Source of the DNA: Hemibagrus wyckioides
Lineage: Eukaryota; Chordata; Actinopteri; Siluriformes; Bagridae
Reading direction: 5' to 3'
Assembly: GCF_019097595.1 (NCBI RefSeq)
Contig: NC_080710.1
Coordinates: 18,897,780-18,961,779 of the forward strand
DNA length: 64,000 nucleotides
Position numbers and translations under genes: made by a program. The notes beneath the pieces are model-generated. The model was not told the origin of the DNA and did not search any database. It saw nothing but the letters and a program-made list of their open reading frames with translations. Numbering within the stretch: position 1 is the stretch's first letter; each line of letters opens with the position of its first letter. Positions 51,120 to 63,718 of this stretch are shown here, piece by piece.

Positions 51120-52280
51120 TTTACTCATCTGGGTTCAACAGTGCATCACAAGCCCACTAAAAAACAAACAAATTGAAAATTCTCAATTGTAGTACATAAA
51201 ATAAAATAAAAACCTGCAAAAAATATCAGGCTAAAACTTAGGCTAAAAATATTTAATCTCAGTGTTTCACAACTCACATACATGTATTTCTTAAGTCAAC
51301 TAGGGCATCTTCTTTATTTTGAATTTGTTTAAAATTTCTGACTTATTTCTACACTAATTCACTATTTCAGAATTCTAGTGGGTCAAATCTTTACATATAT
51401 TAAGTTGACTGTCAGTTCCAGAAATTGATGTTATGACTTTCAGAAGCTTCTGACTAGGCAGCTGTCAAAAATGGGAATTATTTGGTGAGCCTGTGTTTGG
51501 ATTTAATGGCTAGTGCCTTTTCCTCTTTTTTACTATGGGAAAATCCAAGCATCTCAGCCAAAACCTCAGAAACAAATTTTGGACTGGACTGCCATAAGTC
51601 TGGTTCCTCAATAGGAGCAATAACTGAACAACTGAAGTTACTATGAGCATCACTACAAACTTGAATGTAAATGTAAAAATCTTAAAGTCCAAAAAGTCCA
51701 GCTGAACCCCAAGACTACAATAAAGAAACTTGTGAAGCAGTGGGAGGTATCAGTTACCAAAGAATGTTCATCTACCATTAAAAGAATCCTACATTGCAAT
51801 AGATTAAAAGGCCCCAAAACCAGCATATTAAAAAATAAGAGATTTAAGTTTGCAAATGATCACCAGGATGAAGACCTTGATATTTGGTGGACAAAAATGT
51901 AACTGTGTGTATATAATGATCAGCATTTTGTATGGAGCGAAAAGCATGAAACTTTTATATGAAGAGCATGGTCTTGTGGTGGTGTTTTGGTGGAAAAGAG
52001 ATTGCAGACTTCAGAAAATAGATGGCATCATGCGAAAAGAGGATTATCTAGAAATACTGAGGAAAAACCTCAAGGCAGCAGGCGCAAAGTTCTTCATCTT
52101 CCAGCAAAGATCTTAAGCATACCTCTAACGTTGTTACTTAAAAGGCAATTAAAAGCCATGCCACCAAATTGTAAGTGTATGTAAACTTTTAATTCCCAGA
52201 AATTCTGATATAGAATTGACTTGACACAGGAACAGTCTTGGAACATAAAATGTGTGGCGTTGTGAAAACTTGAGTTGAAT
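51120..52280 (+). mobile_element. Decayed Tc1-like element with IR/DR-type left end
   Basis: The left part keeps the ordered blocks of the salmonid-type Tc1 left arm: 'aagtcaactagggcatcttc' near 51293, then an inner direct repeat 'agtgggtcaaatctttacat' near 51378, then 'attaagttgactgt' and 'ttatgactttcagaagcttc'. The body encodes broken transposase remnants in plus orientation (for example the segment around 51950-52110). The right part has 'gtgtatgtaaacttttaatt' near 52177 and a degraded outer end near 52278. Stops and indels break the gene, so it is a relic. It lies in thrap3 intron 1, antisense to the gene. Confidence 0.75.
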
Positions 52281-55166
52281 GTTTTTATCCTATATGAATG
52301 GAAAGTTGGCTTTAACTGCAGCTGATTTATGTAAGTGTAAGTTGTTTGTCAAAAGTAAAAGAGCCCTTTGTATGCTGTGAAAAATATTTAACAGCTGCTG
52401 AAGAGTTAATCAAATGAGGGGCAGTACTTAGCTTTTTTTTAATAATTATCATAGCCCTAACTCCTGATATTAGAGACTCACACCTGTAAAAGACACTACA
52501 TAGGAAGCTTGGAATTGCATTATGACATTTTCACCACAGCGCGATTCAATTCTTAAATCTGATTCGATATTGACATTTACAGTCGTTGAGAGTGAGTAGT
52601 GTCAGATTTATTTCAAACCACAGGTGCATATTAATGTGCTCATTCTTCTACATTATCATGTTTATATCAACAGCTAATTTATATTCACTCTCCAGCAAGA
52701 TTATAAAGGTCAGTAGATGATTATTTAGCATTTATAGAAAGAGTCTTGTGCGACAATGCTTTGTAAAAGTCAGAGGTAAAGCTGTAACTTTAAGTTTTCT
52801 GCACAGAAAGATGTGAATTTTCTCTGTAACATAACAAGCAGCGTTTGTAGACTGGTACAACTATAATGGAGGTGATAACAAAGAAACTTGTTTTGTGGAT
52901 GTTCATTAAAAAGAAGTTTCCTAATTTGTTACAGTGAGATTAGTAATAACATGGCTGGTTGATGCAGACATGCACACGTGACTGATCTCTAATTTTGCTT
53001 TTCTGAAGAAGAAAAACTTTAGAATCTAAGGGTGGGAGAAACAATCAGAGGCTTTTCCAAACAGGAGAGTAGTAAAGAACAGCTGTTTCCAACAGAGAAT
53101 ATGCTCCATGACCATGATATGATGTTTAAAAAAATACTGAAAAAAAATATCCTTGTACATTTGTTACCCACAAAACCCCCACACAACCTCCTCCCTATGT
53201 CCTTCACGTTCTTGATCTCTATCTCTAAAACACACACATGCATACACATGCAAACAAATGCCTCCTGAAAATGGCAACTGCAGCTTAAGCCTCATCACCT
53301 GTTCGATTGTGGGGGTTCCAGTTGATGCAAACAATTGTGTAGCAACCCGATATGGCAGCACTAAGCACCCACCACTCAATCAACTGCTCTATCACTAAGA
53401 CCAGGGATATCACATAGGCACCCATAGTAACATTTGCTATCTATGAGAGACAAACAGGGTATCAGCTATTCTTTTCTTAGGCAAAGGTAACTGATTAAAA
53501 AAAACAATCTCTGGTTCCATTAATGTAGCAATGTGGCCATTAAAATAATGACTACATAAATGCTGTCAAAAATTTTGTTATTTCTTAGTCAATACACAGT
53601 CAAGCTAAATGAACGAAATTTATGTATAACTAAACAGAATTTCTTTCTTCATAGTGAAATTATAAATGAGATTATAAATGATAACGTATAAATTAAATAT
53701 GTAGTTTTGTAGATACAATTTTGCAACAGACGATTGGCATTATTTATAGACAGCTGAAAGAGTAATAGTGCAGTACAGTAAATAAGTAGTAACCATGACA
53801 TTCAACGATATTTACATTTCAATAGAACAGTCGATAGTGTGATGGTTGACAGTAATAGTGGAGAGTAATGCACTGAAGCAACATCAGAGATAGGAGCAGC
53901 AAATCTGCTAGAGCCACTTGTTTACGGTTTAACCCTATGTGTTCACGATCTGGATTAACTGCTGTGTTTTCAATATCAAGATTATCTATATGTATATATT
54001 ATATACCATCTATAAATTCTGGCGATGCAAATATTCACTGCAGTTTTCTTTGGATTATTATCACAGATTGTTTCATCAACATATTTTAAAGTACAGAATT
54101 GGATAGAAACTGGACTTCATTTCAAAATATCAGAAACAGTGTGGATGACAAATGGCAAGTATTCTTGTGGGACTGTTAGATCTATAAATCTGACAGAAAG
54201 TTGAGGTTGGCTACAGATGAGATGTCAGGAGATTACAAAATATGCCCTCATATTGCAGTCCAATATTAACGTATACTGGCATTACATCACTGTTGGCTGC
54301 TGAACCCAAGCTTTATGTTCAAGATGATACAGGTGGTTGAACACCAAAGCAAAAACCCCAGTCACAACATTCCATAAACTGACCAAAGAGGTTTAAGTAA
54401 CAGTTTTAACTTTCATTTGTACAATGCTTTCAAAATCTGAAATGTAAACCTTGTGTTAACAATATCATACTCTAATAAACTTTCTAACCTTAACAACTAA
54501 CTTTGTCTTGTTGCTGGGATGATATTGTGTAACGTAATTCTTTTGTGTATTCAGCACATATCTTCTATGTAAAAAGTTGCATTTAGTGTACTTTTAAAGC
54601 ATTACCCCATACAAAAAAACGTTATTATAACCCATTATCACTTTTATATTCAATCATTTTTAAAGTTACATTATATCTATGTTTCCAGGTCTGATCATAG
54701 GTAATGGTACCACACTAGTGGCAAAGAAAGGAGCACATTAGTGCCTTTTTTCATGAAAGTATAACTAGTTTTCTAGCAAAAGACAATATTCATTATTATT
54801 CAATATTTGACCAAATACGTGTCTTCATAGGTGCAAATGAGCAGCATGTGTCATGTGCTTAATCTGCATACACATGTAAATAATAGTTCAGAAATCATCA
54901 TTAAGGCAGAAGCCTCATATTCTCAATAACAGATTTGCTTCCTTTCAAATGAACTGCACATTATACACCACATGAAGTTTCACTGATAAATCCTTATAAA
55001 TAAAAGATATATGCGTAAAATAACAATGGGATGATATGTCACAGATAACTTTGCATACGAATCATCAAGTAAGGTAAGAATCTGAAAAGCCCAACTTGTT
55101 CATTCAGTTTTTGTAACTTAGGGCTATTTTTAAAAACATCACGGATTATTCTTAGAAAACACTTAC
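52281..55166 (-). other. thrap3: 5' part of thrap3 intron 1
   Basis: AT-rich intronic sequence without a recognised gene. Around 53285-53410 the minus strand has a weak tRNA-like head ('tagtgatagagcagttg'), too diverged to call. Confidence 0.5.
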
Positions 55167-55255
55167 CGACTTAGTATGTTCCAGATACCGGATGATCTTC
55201 GAGAGGCTTACAGTCTTCTTTGCTTGTCTTTCATTCAAAGACCTCGATCACGCTT
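55167..55255 (-). other. thrap3: Probable thrap3 non-coding first exon
   Basis: A strong minus-strand donor, 'gtaagt', lies at 55166-55161, directly after a segment that sits next to a CpG-containing region. Spliced to the acceptor at 49950 it would give the 5' leader. The 5' limit is unknown; the (AAT)n tract beginning at 55257 either starts just outside or lies within this exon. Confidence 0.5.
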
Positions 55256-55256
55256 G

Positions 55257-55271
55257 ATAATAATAATAATG

Positions 55272-55326
<55 letters not shown>
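55257..55326. repeat. (AAT)n microsatellite at the thrap3 5' end
   Basis: About 22 AAT units with one early interruption, 90 bp 5' of the proposed exon 1 donor, so within the thrap3 core promoter or 5' UTR. Confidence 0.93.
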
Positions 55327-55327
<1 letters not shown>

Positions 55328-55329
55328 GA

Positions 55330-55635
55330 AAAAAACAGCAAAAAGTCTAATTCGGAAACATCTTAGTATCCACTATCAGCAGTTTAAAGTTCAGCGCAAT
55401 GAAGAATAGCAGTATCGCTTGACAGGTGTCTTGATCCACGGCTGCGTTATGAACCGCGTATAGACTGCAGCATAAGTGCAGAATTATGCACAGACATGCA
55501 TGTTCATGTTCCTCCTCCTTCTCCTCCTCCTCTTTCTCTGTGGGTCAGAGAAAGCGCGCGAGCTCTCAAACTAAAACGACTCGACAAGGAAGCCAAGATA
55601 TCACGCAAACAAAGCATGGCATGCCGTAGATGGCG
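55330..55635 (-). promoter_or_regulatory. thrap3: CpG-containing thrap3 promoter region
   Basis: CpG dinucleotides are frequent here ('ggctgcgttatgaaccgcg' near 55440, 'aaagcgcgcgagctc' near 55551, 'acgactcgac' near 55577), unlike the CpG-poor surroundings. A CCT/TCC-rich stretch lies at 55510-55537. Position just 5' of the proposed first exon suggests the thrap3 promoter. No TATA box is needed for such a housekeeping-type promoter and none was seen. Confidence 0.55.
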
Positions 55636-55850
55636 TACTATTTAACAATACTATTTAGTCCAGTAATGTGGGTGTTGGAGAGGGTCCAAGTTTCACTGAT
55701 GCATTCCACTTGTCAAACACGTAGCTTTCCTGCCTCTTTTCACCTGCTTAATTCGTTTATGCTGAAAAACAAAGTGTACTGAATTGTAAGTGAAAGGTTA
55801 ATATATATATATGTATATATAATATGTCCAGTCATGAAAGAAGTCCTACA

Positions 55851-58800
55851 GTAACTCCTAAGATACCAGTGATCCCCAGTAACTCCTGAGACACCAGTGA
55901 TCTCCAGTATCTCCTGAGACACCAGTGATCTCCAGTAACTCCTGAGACACCAGTGATCTCCAGTATCTCCTGAGACACCAGTGATCTCCAGTATCTCCTG
56001 AGACACCAGTGATCTCCAGTATCTCCTGAGACACCAGTGATCTCCAGTATCTCCTGAGACACCAGTGATCCCCAGTAACTCCTGAGACACCAGTGATCTC
56101 CAGTATCTCCTGAGACACCAGTGATCTCCAGTAACTCCTGAGACACCAGTGATCTCCAGTAACTCCTGAGACACCAGTGATCTCCAGTATCTCCTGAGAC
56201 ACCAGTGATCCCCAGTAACTCCTGAGACACCAGTGATCTCCAGTATCTCCTGAGACACCAGTGATCTCCAGTAACTCCTGAGACACCAGTGATCTCCAGT
56301 ATCTCCTGAGACACCAGTGATCCCCAGTAACTCCTGAGACACCAGTGATCCCCAGTAACTCCTGAGACACCAGTGATCTCCAGTATCTCCTGAGACACCA
56401 GTGATCCTCAGTAACTCCTGAGACACCAGTGATCTCCAGTAACTCCTGAGACACCAGTGATCTCCAGTAACTCCTGAGACACCAGTGATCCCCAGTAACT
56501 CCTGAGACACCAGTGATCCCCAGTATCTCCTGAGACACCAGTGATCCCCAGTAACTCCTAAGATACCAGTGATCCCCAGTGACTCCTGAGATAACAGTGA
56601 TCCCCAGTAACTCCTAAGATACCAGTGATCCCCAGTAACTCCTGAGACACCAGTAATCCCCAGTAACTCCTAAGACACCAGTGATCTCCAGTAACTCCTA
56701 AGACACCAGTGATCCCCAGTATCTTCTAAGATACCAGTGATCCCCAGTGACTCCTGAGATAACAGTGATCCCCAGTAACTCCTAAGATACCAGTGATCCC
56801 CAGTAACTCCTGAGACACCAGTGATCCCCAGTAACTCCTGAGACACCAGTGATCCCCAGTAACTCCTGAGACACCAGTGATCCCCAGTAACTCCTGAGAC
56901 ACCAGTGATCTCCAGTAACTCCTAAGACACCAGTGATCCCCAGTAACTCCTGAGACACCAGTGATCCCCAGTATCTTCTAAGATACCAGTGATCCCCTGT
57001 AACTCCTGAGATACCAGTGATCCCCAGTAACTCCTGAGATAACAGTGATCCCCAGTAACTCCTAAGATACCAGTGATCCCCAGTAACTCCTGAGACACCA
57101 GTGATCCCCAGTAACTCCTAAGATACCAGTGATCCCCAGTAACTCCTGAGACACCAGTGATCCCCAGTAACTCCTGAGACACCAGTGATCTCCAGTAACT
57201 CCTGAGACACCAGTGATCTCCAGTAACTCCTGAGACACCAGTGATCCCCAGTAACTCCTGAGACACCAGTGATCTCCAGTAACTCCTGAGACACCAGTGA
57301 TCCCCAGTAACTCCTGAGACACCAGTGATCCCCAGTAACTCCTAAGATACCAGTGATCCCCAGTGACTCCTGAGATAACAGTGATCCCCAGTAACTCCTA
57401 AGATACCAGTGATCCCCAGTCACTCCTGAGACACCAGTGATCCCCAGTAACTCCTGAGACACCAGTGATCTCCAGTAACTCCTAAGACACCAGTGATCCC
57501 CAGTAACTCCTGAGACACCAGTGATCCCCAGTATCTTCTAAGATACCAGTGATCCCCTGTAACTCCTGAGATACCAGTGATCCCCAGTAACTCCTGAGAT
57601 AACAGTGATCCCCAGTAACTCCTAAGATACCAGTGATCCCCAGTAACTCCTGAGACACCAGTGATCCCCAGTATCTTCTAAGATACCAGTGATCCCCAGT
57701 AACTCCTAAGATACCAGTGATCCCCAGTAACTCCTGAGACACCAGTGATCTCCAGTAACTCCTGAGACACCAGTGATCTCCAGTAACTCCTGAGACACCA
57801 GTGATCCCCAGTAACTCCTGAGACACCAGTGATCTCCAGTAACTCCTGAGACACCAGTGATCCCCAGTATCTTCTAAGATACCAGTGATCCCCTGTAACT
57901 CCTGAGATACCAGTGATCCCCAGTAACTCCTGAGACACCAGTGATCCCCAGTATCTTCTAAGATACCAGTGATCCCCTGTAACTCCTGAGATACCAGTGA
58001 TCCCCAGTAACTCCTGAGACACCAGTGATCCCCAGTAACTCCTGAGACACCAGTGATCCCCAGTAACTCCTGAGATACCAGTGATCCCCAGTAACTCCTG
58101 AGACACCAGTGATCCCCAGTAACTCCTGAGACACCAGTGATCCCCAGTAACTCCTGAGACACCAGTGATCCCCAGTAACTCCTGAGACACCAGTGATCCC
58201 CAGTAACTCCTGAGATACCAGTGATCCCCAGTATCTTCTAAGATACCAGTGATCCCCTGTAACTCCTGAGACACCAGTGATCCCCAGTAACTCCTGAGAC
58301 ACCAGTGATCCCCAGTAACTCCTGAGACACCAGTGATCCCCAGTATCTTCTAAGATACCAGTGATCCCCTGTAACTCCTGAGATACCAGTGATCCCCAGT
58401 AACTCCTGAGACACCAGTGATCCCCAGTAACTCCTGAGACACCAGTGATCCCCAGTAACTCCTGAGACACCAGTGATCCCCAGTAACTCCTGAGACACCA
58501 GTGATCCCCAGTAACTCCTGAGACACCAGTGATCCCCAGTATCTTCTGAGATACCAGTGATCCCCAGTAACTCCTGAGATACCAGTGATCCCCAGTATCT
58601 CCTGAGATACCAGTGATCCCCAGTATCTTCTGAGATACCAGTGATCCCCATAACCTCCTGAGATACCAGTGATCCCCAGTATCTCCTGAGATACCAGTGA
58701 TCCCCAGTATCTCCTGAGATACTAGTGATCCTCAGTAACTCCTGAGATAACAGTGATCTCCAGTAACTCCTGAAATACCAGTGATCCCCAGTAACTCCTG

Positions 58801-59012
58801 AAATACCAGTGATCCCCAGTAACTCCTGAGATACCAGTGATCCCCAGTAACTCCTGAGATACCAGTGATCCCCAGTATCTCCTGAGATACTAGTGATCCC
58901 CAGTAACTCCTGAAATACCAGTGATCCCCAGTAACTCCTGAGATACCAGTGATCCCCAGTACTGCCTGAGATACCAGTGATCCCAAGTATCTTCTGAGAT
59001 ACCAGTGAACCT
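55851..59012. repeat. Minisatellite, about 113 units of 28 bp
   Basis: Consensus unit on the plus strand: CTCCTGAGACACCAGTGATC followed by CCCAGTAA. Marker words keep a 28-bp phase from the first units to the last: 'gtatct' at 55907, 'gtatcttcta' at 56971, 57531, 57671, 57867, 57951, 58231 and 58343, and 'gtatcttctg' at 58987 all differ by multiples of 28. Variation is by substitution at a few positions (AGTAA/AGTAT, CTCC/CTTC, GAGACAC/AAGATAC, ATCCCC/ATCTCC). The left fifth (to about 56480) is rich in ATCTCC units; the right end (after 58640) is most diverged. It begins about 0.2 kb beyond the CpG-containing thrap3 promoter. Confidence 0.97.
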
Positions 59013-61100
59013 CATCCACTCTGCTCTCTGGATCTACCTGATCCATCCTCATGCCATACTTCTAGATTGTGTTCTTATCACTTGGAAGCCACTTGCTGCA
59101 GCTGCTGAGGATGGCTCCATATGGATAGCCTAGAAATACATGGGATCACTGTGGATAGTTCCACTTAACTATCCACTTCAAGCTGTTGACATCAAATGTG
59201 CCTAGCCCTGCCATATGAATGTAACAGCAAAAATCTTGAGTAATCAGAACAGATCTGACATCTCTCATCAACAGGGTGTTTCTTACCATATGTTTTTGGC
59301 TTTATGCCACAAATCCTAGGAGATCAGCAGCAACAACAGTGATCAGTGAGTATACACAATATATAACATGATACCTTTTTAGTTATTTTCAATATAGCAA
59401 TGAATAACTGGATAACTGATGTGACTGTGGGACTTCTGCATTAAACAATACTTTCCACTAATACATCTTGAACATGTTGGTGACATGACTGATGTGAATG
59501 ACATTATGTAAAGTCCATGCAAGACAGGGTCAAAGATTTGAATAAATAAATGAAGTGGTTTAAAGTGAAAATAGTGCACATTTATACATATGTAAACATT
59601 TGTACAAATGTTCTAGATATACGTGTCTCTTTATTGTAGTTGTACTGAAGAGTATTAAATATTATACATGACTGGTCATTGACCATTAAAAGGTCAAACG
59701 GCAGTCCATTACGGAGCCCATATTTTTGCATAGTTTTTGCAGTGGTTGGTGGTGTTCATTAATATTTAAGCCTGATCAATCTTCCAGTGATTGATCTCCC
59801 AGTGTGAAGTGCAATTCCAACAGAATGATATTTGCTAGATTGATATTAATGGAGATGACACCATCATGGGGAAATAAACTAGAAATCCTGAGTCACTTTT
59901 TCCATCAGGGTTTGAGTATATCTACATAGCAGGGTATCTTTTCATGATTGTCATCTTATGCCATTTTGAGCATCTGCTACATCCCTTTATATAAGCATCT
60001 TGCACATTCTTAATACATGATTCTGATGTAATACATTTTTATTGGATTATTTGATCTCAGTATGATATCCATTCAAATGAACTGGAGATTTTGCCTATCT
60101 GCAATTCATGCATATCAATCACATATTAAGTGTGCCTGATGACTGTCTACATTGTAATCACTGTAAAGCCACTTTGAAAACATTTCATTAACTTTCTTTA
60201 GACAGGACTATTCAGAGTGCTCCAACATTGTTAAAGTGATTGCACAATGTCACTGGAAAGAAATGACAGAGCTAATACATAAAATGTTTCATAAAATGTC
60301 TCTGTTAAAGCAAACGTCAGATATGATTACATCACACTGATCATGAAGCTCTCATTATGTTACAACATGTTTTATAGGTTTGTTTTTGTTCAAAACAGTA
60401 AATTAATCTAATCCAGGCTCCTCTGTTTAGTGATCAACTAAATATCAGTTTATTTCTAGTTATTATTGTTTGCTGCTGTAAATGCGCCTTCATGAACCCT
60501 GCATTCATTCCACCCTTTCCCCTAAGAATAAAATATTGATATTCTATAACAAGTGTTTCCATCTGAACATCCAGAGCAGAGGTCTGAAAAGCTGCTTGAA
60601 AGGCTGACTGAGAAAAAGGTCTCAGTGGATTCATATTTTGGAATACGTAGAGCACAAAGGGACAACAACCATGACTCCAAATGGCTGTCACCCAACTTAA
60701 ACAGGACAAAACTTCGAGGGACAAAAGAGTTGAATACATAACATGTGTGAGGGGAAACAAAATAAAATATGATAGGAAAAATGTATCTGTAGAGCTAGTT
60801 AGATTGATAATATTTCTACAACCATCTAAATGAATTTAACATCCAAATGTAAAAAGTATAAATATCATATATTATAGTATTTTTTCAAATTCTGCTAAAC
60901 CCTGATCATGAAGGACTTCTAGGTATACCACTGAGATGCAAATGTAGGTGTGTATCAAAATGGTTGAATGATATTCAAATATAAACATTTGCATAGCAAA
61001 AATATGATGTTCTGTGAGTCAAAGGTACAAAAGTTCAAATGCTACGTTCATGCAAGCAAAAATGGTCAAATTATTTTTGGTCAGCTTTAATTTCAACTTT
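59013..61100. other. Non-coding flank beyond the minisatellite
   Basis: No recognised gene. Short frames such as 60434-60760 minus and 60553-60741 plus overlap each other and show no family motif or splice partner. Confidence 0.45.
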
Positions 61101-61170
61101 TTAACCCATTTACATTTACAGTGTTTGACTGATGCCCTTATCCAGAGTGACTTAGAGAAGTGCAATTAAT
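61101..61170 (+). repeat. Fish interspersed repeat fragment
   Basis: The words 'acatttacagtgtttgactg' and 'atgcccttatccagagtgac' with 'ttagag' match a very common fish repeat core (usually '...cagacgcccttatccagagcgactta'). Only the core is recognisable. Confidence 0.55.
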
Positions 61171-63718
61171 GCAAATGATGCTAGATGACAAAACAAAGTT
61201 TATGGAGCCAACAACTGCTCATAACAGAATGACTTCACAAAACTGTTCTTAGTGTGTTGCCAACTTCTAGATGTTTCCATGTTGTAGATCTCACCAGTAC
61301 CAGCTTGTGTCAGCCTTGACTGGGATGGCGAGTGGAACCCAAGAAGGTGCAACTGTCAAGAGGTTGTTGCCAGACTTTAATTAGAACCATCAAACACCAG
61401 TGTTGACTAAAAGAATTGCATATCAAACTTCTTTCAGGTAAACAGTTTCATTGCTATAGGCAACAAGGAATAACAGAAAATGTTTGAATTTTTTTTTTTT
61501 TTTTAATGTTTTATTTTTAAGTGTTGTAATTACATTAATAAAATGTGTGAAATAATAGTGTATTGTGAAAATACAGTGTATAATATAATGTATAATATAA
61601 TATAGTTAACAAATAGGTTTTCTGTTGTAATGTCAGTATATAGGAAACTGCATTTTAGACTCCAGAGAATTTTATGTTCTACAAAATACTGTCTTGTCAT
61701 AACTGAAGGCCATATGAAAATCATTATACTAAACAACTAAAACTTTATTAATCTTTCAGAAAAGTTTGACCTAGACTCAAATTGTTCATTGACCCCAGGG
61801 ACACTTCTAGTTTTAGAATATATGTTTGTTTCCTGGCCTTGACTCATGTTCAACCATGCAAGAACAACAAAGCTCTGTTTCAAATACAGTATGCACCACT
61901 AACTGCTGTGCTGAATCTGACTTAACTGCTAATGCATATTACACCACATTAGAGAGTTCCATGTACTTGTGAATGCTTTTAAACAAAGTGACTGTCAAGT
62001 ATCTACATCAACATTGCACTGGACTTTCAAATTCTTAAAGGCTGAAATACGTTCACCTACTGTATTGTATTCTAAACTCATGTTAAACATGTCGAGCACT
62101 GTTTTAAAAATATGATACAATTACATTTATATTTTGGTACATTATTGGAGTACAGACATGTAATATCCCCCAGGGTCTGTACTCACCTGTCCATATATGA
62201 TTTATTATGTATGGCACCAGGAAGTTTGGTGTGGACATTTAGCAGTACTGGTGTGGTCTCAGTGACTCATTGGTTTGAACAGTGTAAATGATCTGAGCTT
62301 TAGGGCTTTGACTCAAACTTTGAGAACGCAGGTTACTCTGATAAGGTTTTGTTTTGGCATGCTGGTTATAATATCTTGAGTAGATGCCAGTGTGAGATTT
62401 GACCTCACAGGAAAATAATGAGAGTGCAAAGCCCTGTCAGAAGCCACAAATTCATAAGAGTGTTTCCATAGTGAAAGTTTGACTCGCTGTTTGTAATTAG
62501 TTGCTGTTGTGTGATAACATGTTGCTTCTGTTCTGCTTCTGGTCTGGGGGATTTGCATATATTGGCCATATACACAATATACACAAGAAAGTTGTTGAAA
62601 ATACTGAAAATGCAAGAAATAGAAAGAAAGCTTTTTTCTATTTTTCAATTATCTAAACAGTTAAATTACAGCAATTATAAATACCAATTATACCACCCCG
62701 TTAAAGTCTAAGCCTAATCCAACTGCCAAAAAAAGCTAATGTCATTCTATTTTAAAGAGCAAACAGCGGTGATCATTGCAGTTCCTGCTCTGTTTAGAAA
62801 ACTCTCTCCTAGCTACACTTTGGCCTTGGCTAACTTTAGTTTCTAATCCCTTACTTACAGCTCCTTGCCAACTATCCAGACCTAAATAGACTCTTCATAT
62901 AATGCAGTGTGGGATACTCATAAAACCTCTCCATGAAACTTACTCCAAGCAGCTGGGTGAGGTGGAGTTTCTGCTAAAAAGCAGCCTTTGCGTCACAGGC
63001 CTTGTTAAATGACTTTCTGATATAGATATAGCTTTAAGTTAAAATTGCACTTTAAATATTGGACAAATACAATCCCATGCAGTGGAGAGCATGAGAGAGG
63101 CAGTTGGGAAAGTTGTGAGTCAGGTGAACTGTCCACCACTGTAGTTATATTTAAATTGCTTATGACTTTGATTGGGTTATAATTCATGTTAGCAGGAAAC
63201 AACAGCACCTGGCGCCATCACTGGAACAAATATTGATGGCAAATTAGCACAAAGCATGAATAGAGTAAAATACTCAAGAAAACATATAACACAAAATAAA
63301 AGCAACACAACAGAGAAACATCATGATAAAATTTGTTGCAAAGATTCAAAAATTTGATCTTGTCTTTTCTTATTTATAGCCTTTTCATAAAATGCATTGA
63401 TTGGTATGTATAGCTTCGGGTTCATCAAACAACCACACAATCTGATATTCAACACTGAGGAAATACTAGCAGCTAACATAACTACATCAAGTGTGGCAGT
63501 AGATGTGTTGTTGTCCAAATAATTGATCTTTCCCAGTAACTAGCTAGTGGTTTTGTTACCACTTAATGACAAAACTAGCTAGTAGCTATTTTCAGAGGTA
63601 ACTGAGCCAAGAGTAGAGGAGTGAGCTTGGTGTGGCATACCCTGTACAGAGAATATACATTTAATATGCAATACTTTTTGCTGCAAATTAAAATGAAATG
63701 AAAATGAAGTCTGACAAA
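61171..63718. other. Non-coding stretch, nothing recognised
   Basis: AT-rich sequence with a T tract near 61489-61504 and no supported gene. The next syntenic gene upstream of thrap3 is not reached. Confidence 0.45.

Noticed and set aside
53285..53410. tRNA gene or tRNA-derived SINE on the minus strand
   Set aside because: Only an A-box-like word is visible; no convincing B box or cloverleaf pairing.
55851..59012. CRISPR-like repeat array
   Set aside because: The 28-bp units are directly adjacent with no unique spacers, and the genome is a vertebrate. It is a minisatellite.
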